DNA from: Tannerella sp.
Lineage (GTDB): Bacteria > Bacteroidota > Bacteroidia > Bacteroidales > Tannerellaceae
Length of the DNA: 6,518 nt
Direction of reading: 5' to 3'
NCBI GenBank assembly: GCA_031262895.1
Contig: JAISGW010000100.1
Location: 1-6,518 of the forward strand
Shown: one piece after another, positions 1 through 5,504 of the stretch
Numbering within the stretch: the first letter of the stretch is position 1
How the letters are laid out: every line of letters begins with the position of its first letter
Position numbers and translations under genes: made by a program
The notes under the pieces: generated by a model
What the model was told of the DNA's origin: nothing
What the model saw: the letters and a program-made list of their open reading frames with translations, nothing else
The model's database searches: none

Positions 1-413
1 GCAAGTTAAACCTTGAAAAGCAGACGCCATCCCTGCCGCCTAAGGAAGAGAAACATATCCTGTTGCACGGCGGCAATAAAGAAACACTCGACATTCCCGT
101 AAGCAAGTTCCTTTATATAGAATCTTCGGGAAATTATATTAATGTTTATGTGGCCACGGAAGGAGGAGGAACGGAATGCCATACCCTGCGTTGTACCATA
201 CAGCAGGCAGAAAAGAATTTGGCCGTCTTCCCTGAAATTATTCGTTGCCACCGCGCTTACATCGTGAATATGCGGCAAGTAGCCGCCGTACAAAGCAACC
301 ACCAAGGCTTGCTGCTGAAAATGAAAACGCCCGACATGGAAATCCACGTGTCGCGCACTTACAAGAAAAATTTCCTCACCCTACGCCGGATGAATGAGGA
401 AAAACCGGCCTGA
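1..413 (+). CDS. LytTR-domain transcriptional regulator, C-terminal part (5' end outside window)
   Basis: The frame is open from the window edge (first full codon at base 3) to TGA at 411-413, giving 136 residues. It is the C-terminal end of a protein that binds DNA through a LytTR domain, a fold used by LytR/AlgR-type regulators. Seen: a charged, proline-containing linker (KQTPSLPPKEEK), then the domain with its hallmark segments FLYIESSGNYINVY, RCHRAYIVN and a terminal VSRTYKKNF. The TTG at 63 lies inside the domain's first strand region and is not a credible start. What lies upstream cannot be seen: it could be a response-regulator receiver domain or a membrane-spanning segment. The wording of the domain (RCHRAYIVN, then a QG-containing loop and VSR.Y) reminds me of the membrane-anchored LytTR proteins of Bacteroidetes, but that is inference. 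The next gene on the same strand starts 103 bases downstream. Confidence 0.9.
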   Translation, partial: KLNLEKQTPSLPPKEEKHILLHGGNKETLDIPVSKFLYIESSGNYINVYVATEGGGTECHTLRCTIQQAEKNLAVFPEIIRCHRAYIVNMRQVAAVQSNHQGLLLKMKTPDMEIHVSRTYKKNFLTLRRMNEEKPA

Positions 414-454
414 AACGACCACGCATTACCTTTTGTCACGTAAATAAGGTTAAC

Positions 455-478
455 GGAACGAACTTTTTCGTTTTCTAA
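455..478 (+). terminator. Possible weak intrinsic terminator after the LytTR gene
   Basis: AACGAA (457-462) and TTCGTT (467-472) form a 6-bp stem around a CTTT loop, extendable by two G-U pairs, followed by a short T-rich run (TTTTCT). The stem is AT-rich and short, so termination would be weak. It sits 44 bases after the LytTR stop and about 40 bases before the next start, where either a terminator or part of a promoter region would be expected. Confidence 0.3.
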
Positions 479-516
479 AATGTTATATACATGTACAAAA
501 GAGATAATATAGTACT

Positions 517-1416
517 ATGAACGCTGCTAAATACATATTATCACAGATTGTCATTTTCGGCATTTCCTTCCTCCTGCTTTGGTGTACGGAGGTTCCGGAA
601 GAGTTGCCGCCCACCCCTTGCCTAAAACAAGTGGATGATTCTTTTAAAAGCCGATACCCTGAAGCTGTCCATACCGTTTGGAGCAAAGGCAGGGACACTG
701 AAGGGAAATCCTATTATATAGCCGATTTCGAATATGACACGACGGTCGCCCAAGCCTGGTTCGACTGCAACGGTAACTGGATGTTGTCGGAATATGCCTG
801 CCGGTTTTCCCAACTTGAAGCCCCTGTGCGTGAAGCCTTCCTCCGTAGCCCTTACGCTTCCCAAAACATAAGCAAGTCCAGGTTGTTGGAACGCAAAGGC
901 ATGAAACAATTGTATGTTCTCTGCCTGCCGGAGGAGACGCAACACGTGAATCTCTACTACACTCCCGAAGGGGATTTCGTGCGCAGCCTTGCCAGCCGCC
1001 AGGAGCATGAAGAAGAGGCTTGCGTCGAATATCCCAAAGAAATACCCGCCCTGATGAAGGAACGTGTCTCCTCCCTTTTCGAGAAGGCGGAAATCATTGA
1101 TTTCTGGCTTGGCCCTTTCAGCCAGAACATAGGCGTGATGGACGAAGGAAAATTCCGGACGGTAGCCCTCGACCACCAGTCGCAATGGATTTGCACCTTC
1201 TGGCCTCTATCGGCAGAAGAGGTGCCGCAAGCCGTCGAGGACAATTTTTATGCTTCACTCAACCGATTGGGTTATCCGGTACGGCAGCTGAGAAATGTAT
1301 GTATGATGCAGGACAGGAAAAGCCTTTATTATTTGTTCTATTTTGAAGGGGAAAAGGGCGACGAACAACTTGCCATTCTCTTCGAAAGCGGGGAGTTATA
1401 CGGCATCATCCGTTAG
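517..1416 (+). CDS. PepSY-like (beta-lactamase-inhibitor-like) exported protein with internal duplication
   Basis: This is a 299-residue protein with an N-terminal hydrophobic segment (residues 6-22), so it is probably exported or membrane-anchored. A cysteine at 23 follows LLLW and is succeeded by acidic residues (TEVPEE), as in Bacteroidetes lipoproteins, but tryptophan just before the cysteine is unlike a normal lipobox. The body fits the PepSY-like family: a helix with F..RYPEA..VW (43-55), strands with YYIADFEYD (66-74), then AWFDCNGNW (80-88), a second helix VREAF and further strands. A similar layout recurs at about 177-299, where QSQW (221-224), the helix VPQAVEDNF (236-244) and the final strands LYYLFYF and LAILFESGELYG match the first half, suggesting duplication. 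Biochemical function is unknown for such proteins; binding a partner in the envelope is an inference. ATG 517 gives a complete signal segment; no Shine-Dalgarno sequence is visible. Confidence 0.75.
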   Translation: MNAAKYILSQIVIFGISFLLLWCTEVPEELPPTPCLKQVDDSFKSRYPEAVHTVWSKGRDTEGKSYYIADFEYDTTVAQAWFDCNGNWMLSEYACRFSQLEAPVREAFLRSPYASQNISKSRLLERKGMKQLYVLCLPEETQHVNLYYTPEGDFVRSLASRQEHEEEACVEYPKEIPALMKERVSSLFEKAEIIDFWLGPFSQNIGVMDEGKFRTVALDHQSQWICTFWPLSAEEVPQAVEDNFYASLNRLGYPVRQLRNVCMMQDRKSLYYLFYFEGEKGDEQLAILFESGELYGIIR

Positions 1417-1490
1417 AAATGACATTGAAAGGCGATCAGCCTGCCAATTTACTCTTGTTTTTCATTTAATTAATCAACACACAACACCAC

Positions 1491-1522
1491 AGGCGTTTCT
1501 TGTAGAGATACAAGGGACGCCT
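1491..1522 (+). terminator. Strong 14-bp hairpin with GAGA loop, probable terminator or dispersed palindromic element
   Basis: Arms 1491-1504 and 1509-1522 pair along all 14 positions (two G-U pairs when read on the plus strand) around the tetraloop GAGA, which fits the GNRA pattern. It stands 74 bases after the stop of the PepSY-like gene, at the convergent boundary with the minus-strand tRNA, where a terminator is expected. Only TTTCCC follows on the plus strand, so it is not a textbook intrinsic terminator. A genome-dispersed palindrome is the alternative. The stretch 1417-1490 between the gene and the hairpin is AT-rich and shows only a 4-bp inverted repeat (AGGC/GCCT), nothing I can name. 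Confidence 0.5.
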
Positions 1523-1539
1523 TTCCCTCCGCAATGCAT

Positions 1540-1568
1540 AAAAGAAAAACCGCCCTCAAAGGACGGCT
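1540..1568 (-). terminator. Rho-independent terminator of tRNA-Gln
   Basis: On the minus strand CCGTCC (1566-1561) pairs with GGGCGG (1555-1550) around the loop TTTGA, extended at the base by a G-U and an A-T pair. The stem is followed directly by TTTTTCTTTT (1549-1540). It starts 8 bases after the tRNA 3' end, exactly where the tRNA transcript should stop. The GC-rich stem and long T tract make this a classical terminator. Confidence 0.85.
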
Positions 1569-1576
1569 TGCTTTTG

Positions 1577-1647
1577 TTGTCTCACCAGGATTCGAACCTG
1601 GACAAACAGAACCAAAACCTGTTGTGCTGCCATTACACCATGAGACA
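1577..1647 (-). tRNA. tRNA-Gln (anticodon TTG)
   Basis: The minus strand folds into a complete 71-nt cloverleaf. The acceptor stem pairs TGTCTCA (1647-1641) with TGAGACA (1584-1578), with discriminator A at 1577. The D arm is GTG/CAC around TAATGGCAG. The anticodon stem is ACAGG/TCTGT with loop TTTTGGT, so the anticodon is TTG, reading CAA and, through wobble, CAG glutamine codons. The variable loop is TTGT and the T arm is CCAGG-TTCGAAT-CCTGG. CCA is not encoded: the next bases are CAA. The gene has its own promoter upstream and a terminator downstream, and follows tyrS on the same strand by 72 bases. Confidence 0.97.
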
Positions 1648-1683
1648 ATCCCATCAAGTTTACAGTTAAACTGAAACGTGCCG

Positions 1684-1714
1684 CAAAGGTAAGAACAATT
1701 TCCTTTTCAGCAAT
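1684..1714 (-). promoter_or_regulatory. Bacteroides-type promoter for tRNA-Gln
   Basis: On the minus strand TACCTTTG (1691-1684) is a full match to the Bacteroides primary sigma-factor -7 consensus TAnnTTTG. ATTG (1714-1711), 19 bases upstream, is a three-of-four match to the -33 box TTTG. Transcription would begin near 1679, giving a leader of about 30 bases before the tRNA. The promoter lies between the tyrS stop (1720) and the tRNA, with the -33 box only 5 bases past that stop, so the tRNA can be made independently of the upstream operon. An interrupted dyad (GTTT-CAG...CTG-T-AAAC, 1677-1658) occupies the start of the leader. Confidence 0.7.
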
Positions 1715-1719
1715 ATACC

Positions 1720-3012
1720 CTACTTGAATATTAACAGGGAATAGTTTTTCTTGCCCTTTTGTGCGAGGATGTATTTGCCGTCCAGCAAGTAAGAACCGTC
1801 AATCAGGGCATCGGCTTCTTGCAAGCGCAACTTGTTGATGCTTACGCCTCCACTTTGCACTAATTTACGCATCTCTCCCTTGGACGGGAAGACCGGCGCA
1901 AGGGTAGTCAAGAGGTCGAGGGCTTTTATGCCGCCGGAAAGCTGCGTGAGGGGTATCTCATATTGCGGCAGGCCGTCCATGACGGCGAGCAGGGTTTCCT
2001 CGTCCAGCTTCCGCAGGGTGTCGGCAGTAGCATTACCGAAAAGGATGCCTGAAGCTTCCACGGCCAATTGGTAATCCTCTCGCGAATGTACCATGCAGGT
2101 CACCTCTTCGGCCAGTTTCTTTTGTAAAGGGCGCAGATGGGGAGCGGCTGCCTGTTCGTTTTCCAGGGCGGCAATCTCCTCTTGGCCGAGGGAGGTGAAT
2201 ATCTTGATGTAACGGGCGGCATCGGCGTCGCTGACGTTCAGCCAGAATTGGTAGAACTTGTATGGCGAAGTATAATGACGGTCAAGCCAGACGTTGCCCG
2301 ATTCGGTCTTGCCGAATTTCGTGCCGTCGGCTTTGGTAATCAGGGGGCAAGTCAGGGCAAAGGCTTCTCCTCCGTCAATGCGGCGGATAAGTTCCGTGCC
2401 GGTGGTGATGTTGCCCCATTGGTCGGAGCCGCCCATCTGCAACCGGCAGCCTTCCGTACGATACAGATACAGGAAGTCGTAGCCCTGCATGAGCTGATAG
2501 GAAAATTCGGTGAACGACATGCCCGTGCCCGATTCATTGGACAGGCGCTTCTTTACCGAATCTTTGGCCATCATGTAGTTGACGGTGATATGCTTGCCGA
2601 TGTCGCGCACGAAGTCAAGGAAGGAGTAACCCTTCATCCAGTCGTAATTGTTCACTAACTTGGCCGCATTGGGGGCGTCGGAGTCGAAATCCAGAAATTT
2701 GGAAAGTTGCTTCTTGATACAGGCCTGGTTATGGCGAAGCGTCTCTTCGTCAAGAAGCTTGCGTTCGGCCGATTTCATCGAAGGGTCGCCCACCATGCCG
2801 GTAGCGCCGCCCACCAAGGCGATGGGGCGATGTCCGGCCTGCTGGAGATGCCGGAGCATCCTCACGCCCACTAAGTGGCCGATATGTAACGAGTCGGCTG
2901 TCGGGTCAATGCCCACGTAGGCGGAGGTCATGCCCTTTTGCAACTGTTCTTCCGTGCCCGGCATGATGTCTTGTATCATGCCGCGCCATTTCAGTTCTTC
3001 TACAAAATTCAT
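1720..3012 (-). CDS. tyrS: Tyrosine--tRNA ligase (tyrosyl-tRNA synthetase)
   Basis: This cytosolic class I aminoacyl-tRNA synthetase activates tyrosine with ATP and charges tRNA-Tyr. From MNFVEELKWRG the protein is 430 residues, normal for bacterial TyrRS. Seen: AYVGIDPTADSLHIGH with the HIGH signature at 43-46; ALVGGATGMVGDPS (65-78); the tyrosine- and tRNA-contact region YQLMQGYDFLYL and GGSDQWGNI (172-202); the KMSKS-equivalent KFGKT at 232-236; and a C-terminal S4-like RNA-binding domain (about 370-430) with MRKLVQSGGVSINK. An in-frame ATG 24 bases upstream (3036) would add MINSNSNK; I prefer 3012 because family members usually begin MNFVEEL, but either is possible and no Shine-Dalgarno sequence decides it. 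It is the last protein gene of the minus-strand run, 33 bases (or 9 from the upstream ATG) after the YugP-type gene. No upstream leader control such as a T-box is visible. Confidence 0.97.
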   Translation of the reverse strand: MNFVEELKWRGMIQDIMPGTEEQLQKGMTSAYVGIDPTADSLHIGHLVGVRMLRHLQQAGHRPIALVGGATGMVGDPSMKSAERKLLDEETLRHNQACIKKQLSKFLDFDSDAPNAAKLVNNYDWMKGYSFLDFVRDIGKHITVNYMMAKDSVKKRLSNESGTGMSFTEFSYQLMQGYDFLYLYRTEGCRLQMGGSDQWGNITTGTELIRRIDGGEAFALTCPLITKADGTKFGKTESGNVWLDRHYTSPYKFYQFWLNVSDADAARYIKIFTSLGQEEIAALENEQAAAPHLRPLQKKLAEEVTCMVHSREDYQLAVEASGILFGNATADTLRKLDEETLLAVMDGLPQYEIPLTQLSGGIKALDLLTTLAPVFPSKGEMRKLVQSGGVSINKLRLQEADALIDGSYLLDGKYILAQKGKKNYSLLIFK

Positions 3013-3045
3013 CTTATTTGAATTGCTGTTGATCATACAGATTGA

Positions 3046-3729
3046 TTAATCGCGCCGACCTCCCATGTAGAGCAGGATGTAGTAAACCAGCGTGGCCAAC
3101 GAGCCAAGGGCGGCCACTACGTAGGTATAGGCGGCCGAGCGGAGGGCGTCGACAGCCTTGTCGTGCGTATAGGCGTTGGTGATGCCGGCCGAGCTGAGCC
3201 AGGCGACGGCGCGTTGGCTGGCATTGATTTCAACCGGCAAGGTGATGAGGCTGAATAAGGTCGTAGCTGCGAAGAGGACAATGCCGAAAAGCAGCAGTGC
3301 GGGGAAAACATGCAAGAGGAGGATGCCGCCGAGGATGACCCAGGTCATGATTTGGGAGGAGAAGCTGACGATGGGCACCAGGGCAGAACGCATACGCAAG
3401 GGGGCGTAAGCCTTGGCGTGTTGCACGGCATGGCCGCATTCATGGGCGGCCACCGCAGCTGCCGCAATGCTGTTGCTGGCATAAACGCCTTCGGAAAGGT
3501 TTACCGTCTTGTTGGACGGATTATAATGGTCGGTCAGTTGTCCTGATACAGAGGTGACCTGCACGTCGTAGATGTCGTTGTCATGCAACATCTTTTCAGC
3601 CACCTCGCGGCCCGTCATGCCGTTAGGCAGCGGAATCTTGGAATATTTCTCGAATTTCTTTTGCAGGTTATGCGATACCAGCCAACTGACAAGGGCGATA
3701 CCGATAAACAAAAGCCATTGTATAGCCAT
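3046..3729 (-). CDS. YugP-family membrane zinc metallopeptidase
   Basis: This 227-residue integral membrane protein belongs to the neutral zinc metallopeptidase family typified by Bacillus YugP (Zn_peptidase_2). It has an N-terminal membrane segment (2-19), a cytosolic or periplasmic region with the conserved LTDHYNPSNKTVNLSEGVY (65-83), and the zinc-binding motif HECGH at 96-100 within AAVAAHECGHAVQHA. Hydrophobic segments follow at about 115-140 and 142-165, then LPVEINASQRA (164-174), whose glutamate (E167) is a likely third zinc ligand, and a last hydrophobic segment at about 201-221. All catalytic-type residues are present. Physiological substrates of this family are not established as far as I know; a role in membrane-protein turnover is inference. 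It starts 16 bases after the purA stop and is followed closely by tyrS, so it is probably co-transcribed. The symbol yugP is used in Bacillus; I leave the field empty here. Confidence 0.9.
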   Translation of the reverse strand: MAIQWLLFIGIALVSWLVSHNLQKKFEKYSKIPLPNGMTGREVAEKMLHDNDIYDVQVTSVSGQLTDHYNPSNKTVNLSEGVYASNSIAAAAVAAHECGHAVQHAKAYAPLRMRSALVPIVSFSSQIMTWVILGGILLLHVFPALLLFGIVLFAATTLFSLITLPVEINASQRAVAWLSSAGITNAYTHDKAVDALRSAAYTYVVAALGSLATLVYYILLYMGGRRD

Positions 3730-3745
3730 TTTTCGGAATTATGAA

Positions 3746-5020
3746 TTATGAATGATGACGGAACACGGTTTGCAGGCGGTCGGGGCCTACGGAAACGATG
3801 CTGACGGGCACGCCCAACTCCTTCTCAAGGAAGGAGAGGTAAGCTTTGAATTCTTTGGGGAATTCCTCTTCGCGCCGCATGTCGCCGATGGGGTTTTTCC
3901 AGCCGGGCAGTTCCGCATAGACCGGCTTCGCGTCTTCCACATCAAAGGGGAAATCCTTCGTTTCTTTGCCGTCCACGGAGTAAGCCACGCAGGCTTTTAT
4001 CGTGTCGAAGTCGTCAAGCACGTCGGACTTCATCACAATCAGCCGGCTGACGCCGTTGAGCATAACGGCATAACGGAGGGCGACCAGGTCTATCCAACCG
4101 CAACGGCGCTTACGTCCGGTGACGGAGCCGTACTCATTGCCCCGGCTGCAGATGGCTTCACCCGTGGCATCGGTAAGTTCGGTGGGGAAAGGACCGCCGC
4201 CCACACGGGTGCAATAGGCCTTAAAGATACCGTAGACTTCACCGATGTTGTGTGGGGCCACGCCCAAGCCGGTGCAACAACCGGCGCAGATTGTGCTGGA
4301 AGAGGTGACGAAGGGATAAGAGCCGAAGTCAATGTCCAGCATAGTGCCTTGCGCCCCTTCGGCCAAAAGGCACTTACCATCGCGCAATAGGCCGTTGACG
4401 AAATGTTCGCTATCGACAATATTGAATTTACGGAGATAATCCACGGCCTTCAACCATTGAGCTTCCAGTTTTTGGAAGGCGGCCTTGTCGATAGAGGCGT
4501 TCAGGGCGCGGAGCATGGAAAGGTGCCGGGCTTTGGCGGCCGCATATTTGGCTTCAAAACCGGAAAGGATGTCGCCTACGCGCAGGCCGTTGCGGCTTAT
4601 CTTGTCGGTATAAGCGGGTCCTATGCCTTTGCCGGTTGTGCCTATCTTACCATTGCCCTTGGCCGCCTCGTTGGCAGCGTCCAGCAGACGGTGGGTAGGC
4701 AGGATGAGATGGGCCTTCTTCGAAATGAAGAGCCGTTTGTGCAGGTCGGTACCGGCGGCGGCCAAGGCTTCGGCCTCTTCTTCAAAGAGTAGGGGGTCGA
4801 GCACCACGCCATTGCCTATTACATTGGGCTTGCCACCCTGAAATATGCCGGAGGGAATGGAACGCAGGATATACTTTTTCTGGTCAAACTCCAAGGTATG
4901 TCCGGCGTTAGGGCCGCCTTGGAAACGAGCTACGGCGTCGTAGCGGGGGGTCAGCACGTCGACGATTTTTCCTTTTCCCTCGTCGCCCCATTGCAGGCCC
5001 AGTAACACATCAACTTTCAT
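3746..5020 (-). CDS. purA: Adenylosuccinate synthase
   Basis: This cytosolic enzyme condenses IMP and aspartate using GTP to form adenylosuccinate, the first committed step from IMP to AMP. The 424-residue length is normal and its numbering runs almost in step with the E. coli enzyme. Seen: the P-loop GDEGKGK (12-18) with D13, NAGHT with N38 and H41, GTTGKGIGPAYTDK with T129, R143 in KISRNG, GAQGTMLDIDFGSYPFVTSS with Q224, TGRKRRCGWID with R303 and R305, and the guanine-binding KSDVLD (331-336). At 299-303 the aspartate loop reads S-V-T-G-R, with V300 where E. coli has threonine. ATG 5020 lies inside the end of the upstream fur gene (11-base overlap ATGAAAGTTGA), suggesting translational coupling. 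No purine riboswitch or separate promoter is visible. Confidence 0.98.
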   Translation of the reverse strand: MKVDVLLGLQWGDEGKGKIVDVLTPRYDAVARFQGGPNAGHTLEFDQKKYILRSIPSGIFQGGKPNVIGNGVVLDPLLFEEEAEALAAAGTDLHKRLFISKKAHLILPTHRLLDAANEAAKGNGKIGTTGKGIGPAYTDKISRNGLRVGDILSGFEAKYAAAKARHLSMLRALNASIDKAAFQKLEAQWLKAVDYLRKFNIVDSEHFVNGLLRDGKCLLAEGAQGTMLDIDFGSYPFVTSSSTICAGCCTGLGVAPHNIGEVYGIFKAYCTRVGGGPFPTELTDATGEAICSRGNEYGSVTGRKRRCGWIDLVALRYAVMLNGVSRLIVMKSDVLDDFDTIKACVAYSVDGKETKDFPFDVEDAKPVYAELPGWKNPIGDMRREEEFPKEFKAYLSFLEKELGVPVSIVSVGPDRLQTVFRHHS

Positions 5021-5504
5021 TCGATTTCGTATTTTGTTTTCGTTCTAATTTTTTTTGCTCCCTTTTACAGCGGCTGCAGAGGCCGTACATATAAAGGGTC
5101 AGGTAATCGGGTTCGAGCCGCGTTTTCGCAGCATCGAAGAGGGGGCGCAACACGGAAGGCAGGATGCGCACCTCGCGCACGGAGCCGCAACGGTTGCATA
5201 CCAGGTGCAGATGCGTTTCGCCTTTCTTGCGAAGCTCGTATTCGGCCTTCGGCCCCAGGGAATGGCGCAGCAGAATGCCCGCATCCAACAGTACCAGCAA
5301 AGTGTTGTACAAGGTGGAAAGGCTGATCTTTTCCTTTCCTTTGTCTAACTTTTCCTGCAAATCGTCCACGGTAAAATGTTTGGGGAACGTACGCACGGCA
5401 TCCAGCACCAAATAGCGAACCTCGCTGTTGCGCAACTTCTTGTCGTGGATGTACCGCTCCAACTGCGTGCGTATCTCTTGAAAGGCCTTGTCGTCTATGA
5501 TCAT
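5010..5504 (-). CDS. Fur-family metal-responsive transcriptional regulator
   Basis: This 164-residue DNA-binding repressor of the Fur superfamily has a winged-helix N-terminal half with helix region FTVDDLQEKL and recognition segment ISLSTLYNTLLVLLDAGIL (60-78). Its C-terminal dimerisation and metal half contains THLHLVCNRCG and YGLCSRC. Cysteine pairs C103/C106 and C143/C146 form the structural zinc site. H43, E90, H98 and H100 correspond to the main sensory metal site of E. coli Fur. Ligands of the additional site (E. coli H87, D89, H125) are replaced by T, L and L. The last 20 or so residues are a basic, polar tail. It could be Fur, Zur or PerR in function; the sequence alone does not decide. 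The start ATG overlaps the TGA of the S41 peptidase gene (ATGA), and the 3' end overlaps purA by 11 bases. Confidence 0.9.
   Translation of the reverse strand: MIIDDKAFQEIRTQLERYIHDKKLRNSEVRYLVLDAVRTFPKHFTVDDLQEKLDKGKEKISLSTLYNTLLVLLDAGILLRHSLGPKAEYELRKKGETHLHLVCNRCGSVREVRILPSVLRPLFDAAKTRLEPDYLTLYMYGLCSRCKREQKKLERKQNTKSNES

Noticed and set aside
63..65. TTG as the start of the LytTR protein
   Set aside because: The frame stays open to the window edge and the LytTR domain's first strand begins at about this point, so the true start is upstream.
421..434. TACCTTTT as a promoter for the PepSY-like gene
   Set aside because: It misses the final G of TAnnTTTG and has no TTTG-like box at the right distance upstream; I could not place a convincing promoter in 414-516.
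485..497. Palindrome TACATGTA upstream of the PepSY-like gene as an operator
   Set aside because: Eight bases in an AT-rich stretch is expected by chance, and it does not resemble paired LytTR direct repeats.
622..1185. 187-codon minus-strand open frame opposite the PepSY-like gene
   Set aside because: The plus-strand frame has a signal segment and family motifs; the minus frame has neither.
1343..1669. 108-codon plus-strand open frame running through the gene end, the hairpins and the tRNA
   Set aside because: It overlaps the end of the PepSY-like gene in another frame and crosses a tRNA and a terminator, so it cannot be a real gene.
2137..2658. 173-codon plus-strand open frame opposite tyrS
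   Set aside because: It lies fully antisense to the well-supported tyrS, its translation shows no recognisable family, and long antisense frames are common opposite GC-rich third-position codons.
3012..3045. Leader control element (T-box or attenuator) ahead of tyrS
   Set aside because: The gap is at most 33 bases, with no hairpin or T-box motif; there is no room for one.
3752..4390. 212-codon plus-strand open frame opposite purA
   Set aside because: Antisense shadow of purA, which carries every expected catalytic motif; there is no promoter or family match for the opposite frame.
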